A DNA stretch of 64,000 nt from Cyprinodon diabolis (lineage: Eukaryota > Chordata > Actinopteri > Cyprinodontiformes > Cyprinodontidae): assembly GCA_030533445.1 (NCBI GenBank), contig CM060075.1:33991196-34055195 (forward strand), in the 5' to 3' direction. Below are positions 33,371-43,806 of the stretch, in pieces (the stretch's first letter is position 1; every line of letters starts with the position of its first letter). Under the pieces are notes generated by a model. It had not been told where the DNA came from, ran no database searches, and saw only the letters and a list, made by a program, of their open reading frames with translations. Position numbers and translations under genes: made by a program.

Positions 33371-36300
33371 CACCAAGCAAAAATTGGTTGAAAAGACACT
33401 GAAAAGAAATCTATATTTGGTTAAAAAGTGAAAGGTTATAAACCGTTTTCAATATCTTTTCGACATCTTTTATTGGACTAAAGTTTGGCGCAGTCACACC
33501 GACCAAACAGCCAAATTTTAAAGAACTATTTTTTGACTAAATCAAGACAATGACAGAACCCATATTAAAATTACGTCTGGTTTTTCGTAGTACTTTGTCT
33601 GCTCTGAGCTGCCATTGCACAAAAGATGTCTGCCCCCACAAATGCAAACCCACTCCTATGTACTCCTATGAACAGCAATCTCTAAGGTGGTTCAGAGGGG
33701 ATAATAAATAACATACATATTGATAATATATTACATTTTGTCAGTAAAACCCTGAAATTATTACACACTCTACTTTTAAGGTCTGTGATGAAATGTAGGA
33801 CATGCATTTAGGGTCAAATTAACTTGCAGTAATCAGATAATCAATTGATGTACTAACTCTGCTTTACTACTAATATCAGGCCTACTTGTACAGACTGCCA
33901 GTTTTCCAATAGTGTGTCGGTTCAACAAAAGGCACAGATGTTTGTCAAATGTGGATTTCAAGAAAAAAAAATCTTAAAAAATATGCAAGCATGTCAGTGC
34001 TCAGGAGAGTGTGATAAAAAAGAAGCTGAAAATGAATCCCCTTCCCTTCAGAAACACACATATATGCATAACTACCACACCCACATCCATTACCCACCAC
34101 CCAATCCTCCCTCCCCCGTTCTCGTGGGTGTCGGAGTGAGAAATTAAATTTTTCTGATGAGAAACTTTTTCCTGCCCCCACTCCTCTCCTCCCATTTTCT
34201 CCTCCCATCAGTTTTTTATTTATTTGCTTATTTATGAACTATTAATATATTCTGTCTGAGAGAAACAGCTGTGCAGTGAAGTGTTCAGGTTGCTGCCGTG
34301 CTTACAATAGATGATCATCACGGACAGACTGATATGAGTCACAGAAAAGCAAGAGAGGTGATGCATATCAATTGGCGCTGAAATAACTGTCCATCAGTTC
34401 TGTGACAAAGACAATAAACTTCAATTTGGCTTTAATTGTTACTTTCAGTCCAGAGCGCGGTCTCAGAACAAGAGCTGTGCTCAGTATTTAGTGGGAGGAA
34501 TATTAAGTAAATTAACCTTTTCTTCTTCGTGGATATATTATTTCTACTGACAGTTCTCTCACTAATACAAACCAAAGCAGATGAGTTAAAAAAAAGCAGT
34601 CAGTCAACATATGAAAATTTGAAAAAAGAAAAAATCATCTGGGATTTTATTTCAAGCTTTGGATCTTTACTTATAATCCTTCTGGGGTGTCTCATCATGT
34701 TTCCTGAAGGTGTATAGATGTTTGCGGCTTTATTACTTATTTTCTGTCCAGTCTTTAGTTGTGGCCATGGAAGTTTAATTTAAAAACAGGAAAAAAGAGG
34801 ACAAATAAAAGACAGTGTCATTGTGATGAACCACATCTGAAAGTAACGCCTTTGAGCAAAAGGGGAAAATGAAAGACCTGACATTGGACCTCAAACCTGA
34901 GTCAATTTTCAGGTAATCTTACAGCTTTACCTTGCCACACATAGTTTAAAAAAACTGTAGATGGTTATTAATTTAATATTACTGCTCAAACATTCTACTC
35001 AAAGGGTGGTGTACTCAAAGTACAGCACCTTTGAGATTCTGAAAAGTTGTGTCTAACTAATGAAGCCTAGGCATATTTTCAATTTATGTTAAAAAGACTC
35101 TGCCATGCCTTACCTGCTGCCACATCATCTGGATTAACTTCTGCTAACCTTCTTCTACCCTCCAAGCCTCCAGTTGTTTCCATGGCTCTCCTTTTTATTT
35201 TATTCTGCCTTACAAGCAAGCAGTAAACCACCTCCATCCCCTTCAACAGTCTACCTTTTTTATCCAATCAGCTTTCTTGTTACTACATCTGCAGTCCATC
35301 ACCAGTGGCCATGTCTGCGGGGAAGGCATCTCTAATCTCTGAAATCTTCCCATCCTATCACCCTCAGCAATACTCAGCTTTACAACATCTGTCAGGGTCT
35401 GAGCGACTAAATATTTACAATTGAATGCAGCAAAATCCCGCTCAGCTGTAATTGTGTGGACATCAGCACTGTCACTACTGCAGGTAGCTCCAGGCAGATA
35501 AAAATAAAACAGCAAAAAAAAACATGTCTGATGTTTGTCCTCTTTTGAAAAATAAAAATGGTGGACAAATTCAGTGTTACAATTGTCTTTTTGGCCTAAA
35601 AATGTTTCAGATTTAACTCACAACTACTATGTGAGTTTCTAAAGTTTTACAATCTGAACAGATTCTTAGAAAGAGCTGGTTTTGACATTGAAAAAACAAT
35701 TTTTACTTGTTCTCAAAGTGGGAAGAGCAACTAAACATATCACACACCCAGACGAAACTATCGGTATTGCGGCAGTGTGAAGGCCCAAACATATAGTAAT
35801 GCCTGCATCATCTCCATCCAGCTCAGCCTCAATAACTTCAAGTATGCTTGTTTTACTACAACTTAAACTGGTTTGGTTTGGTTTTTCTGTCACACTTACA
35901 AGGTTCAGAATCACACTAAAATGGTTGGTGTTATAAAAGTTGCAATTGTGTAATTTCTACTGCAGAAATTAGAGAAAACTACGTGAACCCTCAATCATCC
36001 CATATGTTCTTATTAGATTAATATCGCTTGGATTTAGAAGATAATATACTTAGGCAAAAATGTTACTTTGTCTTTAAAATTGAGTTAAAGTTAATCTTAG
36101 GTGTTTCTCTCCTACAGTAGATGCTGCATAGAAGCCTGAGTTCACCAGTCATTTTGCATTTTAAAAGGTTTCTTCAAAGAGCCATTTTAGATGCTGATGG
36201 CTTGGGAAGGTTGGATCTCCTGTCTCATTCTGTTTTACAGTAGCTATTATGAAGTTTCTGGCTGAAGATCCTGCTAAAGGACAGTTTGATGAAGAAAAAG

Positions 36301-39300
36301 GTTTAGGTTCTTCCTAATGTCCTTCATTCCATAAAAAAATTAGTATTTTTATAATCCTTCTTCGAGGTTCTGGAAGAGTTTCATGACTAAAGACCTTTAT
36401 CAGGTTGTCGAGTTTTGTTTGGGGGGTTTTTCAGGTCAATGCCTCTTATTAGTTATTGTCGCCATTAACTTTATGTCCTCTCTCTATTACAAATGGCATG
36501 GTGTTTCTGTTTAGCTGTGACAAGCTCCTGGAGGGGACCATCGGCTGAGCTATTGCTGGACCTAGCTTCATGTTCTCTTGCTATAAATAATACCTTTGGC
36601 CACGAGTTCCTTTCCTACCTTCTGTTTCTTTTAAAAAAGAAATTAAGGAAGCCATCATTCCCTCTAACCACATTATATTTAGTCTGTTTTCAAATCCCAG
36701 AAATATTAAAGTTTATATCTTTGGGTGTCATTCTGTACTTGTTGAAACAATGGAACTACTGCTGCCATCAGCTATTAAGTTAACTTTGAATATACTAAGA
36801 GACAAAAATCGAGGAAATACTGGACCAGTTATGGTATTATTGTCTTTCTGACCTGTCTTTTAATGCACTCACTTTTGTTTCCTGACATGGAATAATGAAA
36901 TTAAATGAAATGAATCAGAAATACTGGTTGATTTTAAAGCAGTAAGACTTGATATATTGTCGTAAGATTTTGTTTTTTTAAAGCTCACATTCTATCACCA
37001 TTATATACAAACTAAAGCTATTTTTTTTTACTGTTGTTAATTTAACAGTTAAATGGTGGCATTTATTTAATGTTAAAACAAATAAAAGTACATTTCTGCT
37101 TTGATTGTTGCCAGATCTTTTTTTTTTTACCTATTGCAGAAAAAAAATTAGCAGGTGTCTGCAATTATTACAATAGAGAAACCTATAAACACGCTAAAAT
37201 ATTTTTGGTTCTGCTTTCCCTGGCCAAGTCTTTCTCACCTATAGCATCATCCGTTCCTTCACAGCCTATAATCACATTTCACTTAAAGTTCCCACACTCC
37301 CACGCAGTCCCAGCAGGCGACATGTTCGTTCAGTCAATCATCCACTCTTTAATTCAGTCAGTCAGTCTCTTAGGTGGAGCAGTCCATCAGGCTGTCTTGC
37401 GTGGGCAGCAAAAACCAACACATGGACTGACTGGCCCCCTTTTTTTCCTAAAGAAAGAGGTGAATGTGAAAATAAAATCTGACTTAACCCCCCTGCCACC
37501 TTATAAGTGGGTTAACTGGCATGAGTAGGCGGCTGATGATTGTGTTTCCGTGTGCGTAGGAGGGACGAGAGAATGGGTGGGGCTATGAACAAGTGACAGC
37601 GGCGTGGGTGGTGGGCCGTGTCCCCTTAGCTGCAGAGGGCCCTCAGGGTTGGTGACAAAGCCAGTTTGGCACGTGTAACCCGTGTAAAGTGGAGCGAGTA
37701 CGGGTCAGTCCAGCTGTCAGGGTGTCTATGAGGTTGCTGGTAAAAAATAAAATCTGCTCGTGGGTGGACAGGCTGTTTGTTGAAGACTCTGTTTCTATTT
37801 GGCTCAGACAAGCAGACAAGGCAGAGAGCGGAAATGGCTGTTGGGAATGACTGACCCCACAGTGACATACTACGGCCTGAGGTTGGCCTCTAATTTGAAG
37901 AACTGCCATCATTTACTCTGCTCTTAGAGTAGGTGAATGGCTTTTAACTTTAAAGAGTTTTAGATTTTGAACCAAAAACAAGCTTAGAAATGTCCATTAG
38001 AATAAATAAACTTGCTTTCCTCCTCTGAAGAAATTGTGTCTTTATTCTGTTATTTTTACACATCAACATAAAGTAGAAACACATTTCTTTAAGTGTAAGG
38101 AAATTTAGACATATTTTAGACAATTCTTTACACATGAAAATGTTAAAAATGAGACACTCATTTTTATCTAGTCTCTTTGAGTCAGTCTTTTGTAAGACTT
38201 TACTGCATTACCAGCTGCAAGCCTCTAGGGGTATGCCTCCACCAGCATTACAATCTAGTCTTTGATTTGCTTATTCTCTTTGAACAACAGCTTAAACTCA
38301 GTTAAACTGAAATGATAACAGATATGGATATCAGTTTCTGAAGTGATTCTGAATTGGATTTAGGGCCCCCCTGGTTAAATGTGGGCTTAGCTATTCTAAC
38401 AGATGAATATTATTTGATCTAAACCATTCCATTACAACTCTCTCTGCATGTTGACTTTAGCTCTGCAAGAAGGTAAACCTTTGACACAAGGCTTAAGTCT
38501 TTTGCAGCCACTAATAGGTTTCAAAGTCTCAGCTGAAGACTAGTGATTTGTTTTAATGGTGTGTTACTGTCAGCACTATTTTTCACTCTTGTATCAGTCT
38601 AGGATCATTTTAAGGCTAAATTTCAGGCACAAAAAAGTTTTCCCATTCCTGTCAAAGAAGTATATTTTTTGCCGTACCTGCCAAGAGCATATTCTTCAAT
38701 GTTTGTTATTTCCTTTGTATGCCTTGTGGCAAACTGTAAACAGAAATTTTAATTTTTTTCTGTCACCTACAGTATGGCTTCCTACTCATAGAAGCAAAAC
38801 GTCTGTCGTAAACAACTAATACTTCTTAATCATTACCCCCACCTGTGCAGTGTTTGCAGCAACAGCTTATGAGAATAACGCAGTAGTAAGAGCTTGAAAT
38901 ATTCACTAATGGAGCAGTAAAACTCATTTATATCTTCTTTGGTAAAGTCATTATGTTTTTCTTACAATATAACTATGCAATCTACTACAACTTGGTTAAA
39001 TAAAAGCAGGTTTTCTCTACTGCGATACAGATCTCCTTTTCGTTTATTTTAGTCGCTTTCCGAAGTTGGTCAATTTTGTGAAGTAATGTTCCAAACACTG
39101 CACATGAGTAGTCAATCTCTGAAGCTCCTCCAGTTACCATGGCCCCTTAAATTGCCTGCTTCTCTCTCATGTTGCTTTTGTCCGGCTTGTTGTATCATTT
39201 TTACTGAACTATATACTGCTCATTAAAATTCCTAAAAATATTTAAATAGGAAATAATTTATAAAAGATTATTTTATAGTCAAAAAAAATGCATCAGTTAA

Positions 39301-40431
39301 CTGGAAGCGGTTTCTCATCTTTCTAATGCACCTTGTTTCAAATATCAATTTATATTACCCTACTTTGTTGAACAACTTTTAACCCCACAAATAACTAGTC
39401 CGACTATTAAAACACAAGACTTTGTTGTGTTTATTTAAACATGTACAGCATAAAAAACGTGTGTCCTTTCTGCACACTATAAAGCTTCAGGTGGTTGCAC
39501 TAATGGTTCTTTTGTTCCAGCCGCTCCAATTACTGGACCACATGGGAAAAATTGGATGATAAAATGCTTCCCTTCCACGCTAATGTCAGCATGCCCTTCA
39601 GCACAGCGGTTAACCCAATATTCACCAGTGACGGTTAAAAGTTGTGTGCGTTGTGACATTGTCCAGCAGGAATCTATTTGTGATGATGGACCGACTAGAT
39701 AAATATTCTTATTTCTGTGTGCTTAATGCCAAAAGTCTGATTTAGGGGTTATTGATGGTGATAGACTTGCTCATATTGGAGTGATTGACAGGGATAACAG
39801 AGAACGTGAAGTAATCGGTCCATGCACACATCACAGATGGACCTAGCAGACAAGCAATACCTCATCCATGTGTACAAATTAACATTAAGAAAAAAGCATC
39901 CCTCCCACAAACACACACCCAAGGTTGTATTTCTTACTTTCACTTTATCTAAGAATATCAGTATAATCCCCTTGTGGCCTGTTGGTCCTCAGAAGATTAG
40001 AAAAAATAACTAAATCGGTCCTAAATAGGTAGCGCAGACAATTAAATATCCACTCACACACTGAAACACACACAGACACCCCTTCAGTGCTGCAAGGATT
40101 TAGTCCAGACTTAACCTGTCCACTTTGTAATGATTGACGGCTTGGTCTAAATGAACTACAGCAGAGCTTAGAGCATGTTAGCGCGTTTTTCGTGGCGTAA
40201 GGAGCTGAAAGGTTGGGGGAGCTACCGACATCAGGTATTGATCTGCAGAGTCCCCTTAAGGCAACTAATCAAATGAGGAGGACACTGAAGGGACACATGA
40301 GCCACTTGAAAGTTTCTCAAGTTTTCCAGACAGGCACATACACGCACACACCATCTGTCAATCTGTTGTTCAGTTTGTTTCTTCGTGTGTGTGTGTATGT
40401 GTGTGCCTGCATGTCTCCCAAGAACCCCTCT
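33371..40431. other. Long intergenic stretch without recognised features
   Basis: About 7 kb with no identified gene, RNA or mobile element. Minus-strand open frames at 35079-35515 and 39477-39659 look less repetitive than average but match no family I know. 34240-34440 has balanced composition. A short duplication-rich CAGT run lies at 37352-37366. Confidence 0.35.
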
Positions 40432-40615
40432 CCCCTGTCTGGGCAATTCATCAGCCCCAGAGAGACTGGTGGAGTTCACTTCTCTAGGTCCAGCTCCACA
40501 GATGGACTTTTCTCTGCCTCTGAAGTCCAGAGGGAGAGTTCATCAGTGGGCATGGCCCCTCAAAGAGGCCGGGAGTCTGGACAGATGCCCTGGAGCTCAG
40601 GGGACAATGTAGGGA
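40432..40615 (+). other. Possible coding exon (speculative)
   Basis: A pyrimidine tract ending in AG (about 40424-40453) precedes an open stretch that reads PRETGGVHFSRSSSTDGLFSASEVQRES, which is protein-like and outside low-complexity DNA. A GT follows within a few bases of 40607. No family match is known to me, and another frame is also open across it. Treat as a hypothesis only. Confidence 0.15.
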
Positions 40616-40712
40616 AGAAAATTATACAGTTTAGGCTTTTTGGGCAAGTGGATATGTTTATTTTAAAATTACTTTAATGATTTACTTGTATGTGCATTTA
40701 GTAGAGCCATTC

Positions 40713-40759
40713 TTCCTTCCTTCCTTCCTTCCTTCCTTCCTTCCTTCCTTCCTTCCTTC
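40713..40759 (+). repeat. (TTCC)n microsatellite
   Basis: About eleven tetranucleotide copies. Confidence 0.95.
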
Positions 40760-40780
40760 ATTCATTTAAGATATATCTGA

Positions 40781-41301
40781 CCATCCATCCATCCATCCAT
40801 CAATCCATCCATCTGTCCATCCATCCATCCATCCATCCAGCCTTCCATCCATCCATCCATCCATCCATCCATCCATCCATCCATCCATCCATCCATCCAC
40901 CCATCCATCCATCCATTATCTATCCAGCCTTTCATCCTTCCATCCATCCATCCATCCATCCATCCATTATCTATCCAGCCTTCCATCCTTCCATCCATCC
41001 ATCCATCCATCCATCCATCCATCCATCCATCCATCCATCCATCCATCCATCCATCCATCCATCCATCCATTATCTATCCAGCCTTTCATCTTTCCATCCA
41101 TCCATCCATCCTTCCATCCATCATCCATCCATCTGTCCATCCATCCATCAATCCATCCATTAATCTATCCAGCCTTCCATCCTTCCATCCATCCATCCAT
41201 CCTTCCATCCATCCATCCATCCACCCATCCATCCATCCATCCATCCATCCATCCATCCATCCATCCATCCATCCATCCATCCATCCATCCATCCATCCAT
41301 C
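40781..41301 (+). repeat. (ATCC)n microsatellite with internal higher-order units
   Basis: 521 bp of ATCC repeats, broken periodically by a TTATCTATCCAGCCTT(T/C) phrase near 40916, 40968, 41070 and 41159 and by CATCTGTCCATCC twice, which shows duplications of longer blocks. The minus-strand Met-Asp-Gly-Trp open frames are simple consequences of the repeat. Confidence 0.97.
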
Positions 41302-41365
41302 AAGATAAGCAGCCAAATCTTTCCTGAGGTGTACCATTACACCAGTTAAGGTAAAGCAACTTGGT

Positions 41366-41398
41366 AAAAAATAAATAAATAAATAAATAAATAAATAA
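41366..41398 (+). repeat. (AAAT)n microsatellite
   Basis: About eight tetranucleotide copies. Confidence 0.95.
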
Positions 41399-42524
41399 GA
41401 AAGAGACTAAGTGTGTGATTACTGTATTCATTGAAGGAATTAAAATCAGTTCTAGTGTTTTAGGGTATACCATGTGTCCAGAAAAATGTCTAAGTAGGGA
41501 GAAAAAGAGCTAATCAAAGAGCCTGAAAAGAAAACATAAAAGAACTGGACTTCTGTGATCATTGTTTTTTATGTAAAATCTGAAGAGTAAACTATGGAGA
41601 CAACTGTGGCTTCCAAAGTATCAATCTCTTGCTAATGGAGAGATAAATAAACTGAGATGTCAGATAAAAAATGGCGACAGTAAATTCAAAGCCGTGACTC
41701 AGTTTCAATTCTTTTCTCAAAAATTCTTAGCAAAGAGAGACTTGCAATAATCTCCAGATAGAATAGCAAATGGTACCCATTTAGAAAAGACTACCCAGTG
41801 TGTTGCAAGATGCTAGAGTGCAAGCCTTACAATACGGCCCAATCACTGCTCCCCCATCTGTTGCTCGGGTTAATCAATGACTATACAGTGGCAGGCGAAT
41901 AGGCTGCTGATTCCATATGCCCAGAAAAGAATAGACAATCATTGACTAATCAGAATTTTTTACAGAAGGCACATAGGATGAAGACCAGCTGCTGTGCTCA
42001 GCGAGCTAAACTGTAATTACATTATTTATTATTGATCCCTTAAATCGAGGATTAGAGGTTCATGTTTTTCCACAGAGAGTGAGAACAGTGATCTTTTTCA
42101 ATGTCCCTGCATTAAGACAATTATAGTCTTTGAACTATGTCACCATACTTTTAAAGAACTGATTTACTGTTGCTTTAAATTAGTGTCCATGCCCACCATA
42201 TTAAATCCACAAATGTTGATGTATTTGCTCAGTTAGGCAGACACAAAGCAGAACAAAGATGAAAGAAATTATACATAATTCGTCTTCTTTTCACAAATAA
42301 AAAAACGATGTGGAAAGAGTTCGTAACGAGACCTCATGCAAATCTAGATGTTGCTGCTATTTTCAAACATCCATTACTGTAAAAATTTCCATAGCTGTAT
42401 ATTGGTTATTTGTTCTCCAGGTGTACAGTTTGTATACCTTTAAAACACAGTATTTTATTGTTTCTCTTTTAACTCCTTAATAGTATTTTATTCTTATACA
42501 TTTTTTAAAGGTCCATATTTGTGT
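41399..42524. other. Intergenic, one possible conserved block
   Basis: No gene. 41800-42060 is repeat-free with TAATTACATTA and ATCAATGAC words and could be a conserved non-coding element. Confidence 0.25.
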
Positions 42525-42660
42525 GACCATTTTTTCTATAATCTTTGCTGCTGTAAACACCAGAATTTACTTATTGTGGGACAATAAATTGATTTTCTAT
42601 TCTATTCTATTCTATTCTATTCTATTCTATTCTTTTTTATTCTATTCTATTCTATTCTAT
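42525..42660 (+). repeat. Retroelement 3' tail running into (TTCTA)n
   Basis: The phrase TTGCTGCTGTAAACACCAG, followed by TTATTGTGGGACAATAAA, is a familiar 3' end of a teleost LINE/SINE. It passes directly into a pentanucleotide run (42596-42660), interrupted once by TTTTTTATT. Tail-associated microsatellites of this sort are usual for such elements. Confidence 0.7.
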
Positions 42661-43321
42661 GCATACGGATCTAAACTGTCTCAGTGCAGCACTGGCTTTA
42701 TATTAGATGTTGCTATTCTGTTTAATGATGAACCTCCAGCCCACGCTGAAGGCTTTTGCAGCTTCTAACAGGTTGCCCTTCTGGATTGCCCTGTAATGTA
42801 GCTCCATCCATTCTCCTATAAGTTGCCTCTCGTTGGTCTCACCACTTGCATGTTTGCTCTCTTCCCAACATAGCTTTCAATAAACTGCAAATAACACTTT
42901 TGATTGCTTCCTTTCACTGTTGTTTATCATTTTGCTGTTTTTCTTTGTAGGCCTGATTTGTAGTTATTCAGAAATAATAGCAGTTGTGTGATCAGTTTCC
43001 TTCACCTGAACGGTAATGTATTGCAGTTCTTTTCACCAAAAGTTTGTTTTGCACATGTAAGTTCAGATCCATGGCCAGCTGCTTTTAGTTTGGCAGACTT
43101 AAGTAAAGGTTTTTAGTAATCAATGAGAACTTGGACCATTCCGATTGCGCAGTTTTTCAGTAGAGTTGTTTTCTTCTTTTTTGCAAGATTGAAAAAGTCT
43201 TACAACGGCAGAGATTTGATTTGAGATTTTTGTTCTAATGACAAATTTCTATTTTCAGAGATCACTGAAGCTTAAAATTATTTTTTACTCCTCAGGGCTT
43301 TTTTAAGATGGCTGTATTTCT
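42661..43321. other. Unique left flank of the macrosatellite
   Basis: AT-rich with no gene. It contains none of the array sequence, so the array starts abruptly at 43322. Confidence 0.6.
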
Positions 43322-43354
43322 AACTAGAAAATTTCTAAAGAAATTTTGAGGGGG

Positions 43355-43365
43355 GCCACCTACTG
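43355..43365 (-). promoter_or_regulatory. CTCF-core-like motif in unit head
   Basis: On the minus strand CAGTAGGTGGC fits all eleven positions of the CTCF core CASYAGRKGGC. The next flanking base on either side departs from the extended consensus. The same match is present in every unit: 46495-46505, 49643-49653, 52923-52933, 56094-56104, 59677-59687 and 62845-62855. Binding is not shown by sequence. Confidence 0.4.
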
Positions 43366-43594
43366 CCCGTCTGGGGAACCGGGCCAATACGGCCCTGGCA
43401 AGTGACGTCGGGGCTCCCCAGACCAACTGCTTACGCCTTTGAGGGCTGCTGAGGGAAGGAAAGAGGGCTAGGTCATGGGCAAAGAGAGCTGTGTGCCACT
43501 TGTGCTGAAATCTGGGAAATAGACGTGCACAGCGTATGATGCACAAGGGTAATATGGGTTGTCCATATTGAAACACAGTGGGTAAAGCCCAGTT

Positions 43595-43806
43595 GGCGGG
43601 CTTCGCCCGCCTGCGAGGAGCCATCTCAGTGAAGAAAAAAATCACCAATGGCGGGCTCTGCCCGCCTTCTAAGAGCCATTGCAGTGATGAAATCACCAAT
43701 GGCGGGCTCCTCCCGCCTGCTAAGAGCCATTGCAGTGATGTAATCACCTTTGGCGGGCTCCGCCCGCCTTCTAAGAGCCATTGCAGTGATGAAATCACCA
43801 ATGGCA
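43595..43806 (+). repeat. GC-rich minisatellite of unit 1 (4 cores)
   Basis: Cores begin at 43595, 43650, 43701 and 43752, with 55/51/51-bp spacing. The core is the palindrome GGCGGGCTCCGCCCGCC or a close variant, with a 7-bp GC stem. Between cores are CCATTGCAGTGATG and AATCACCAAT, which supply CCAAT-box and GC-box words. A TATAAGG lies 30-35 bp downstream at 43837-43843. Confidence 0.93.

Noticed and set aside
35079..35515. Two adjoining minus-strand open frames (62 and 90 aa) of fairly normal composition
   Set aside because: No recognisable family, no shared frame and no clear splice sites; not enough to call a gene.
39477..39659. Minus-strand 60-aa open frame of normal composition
   Set aside because: Short, single, with no family resemblance I can identify and no supporting splice or promoter signals.
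40762..41337. Minus-strand open frames rich in Met-Asp-Gly-Trp
   Set aside because: They are the translation of an (ATCC)n microsatellite and have no independent coding evidence.
43595..43806. Regular ~51-bp spaced palindromes resembling a CRISPR array
   Set aside because: The segments between cores are themselves repeated, not unique spacers, there are no cas genes, and the DNA is plainly from an animal genome.
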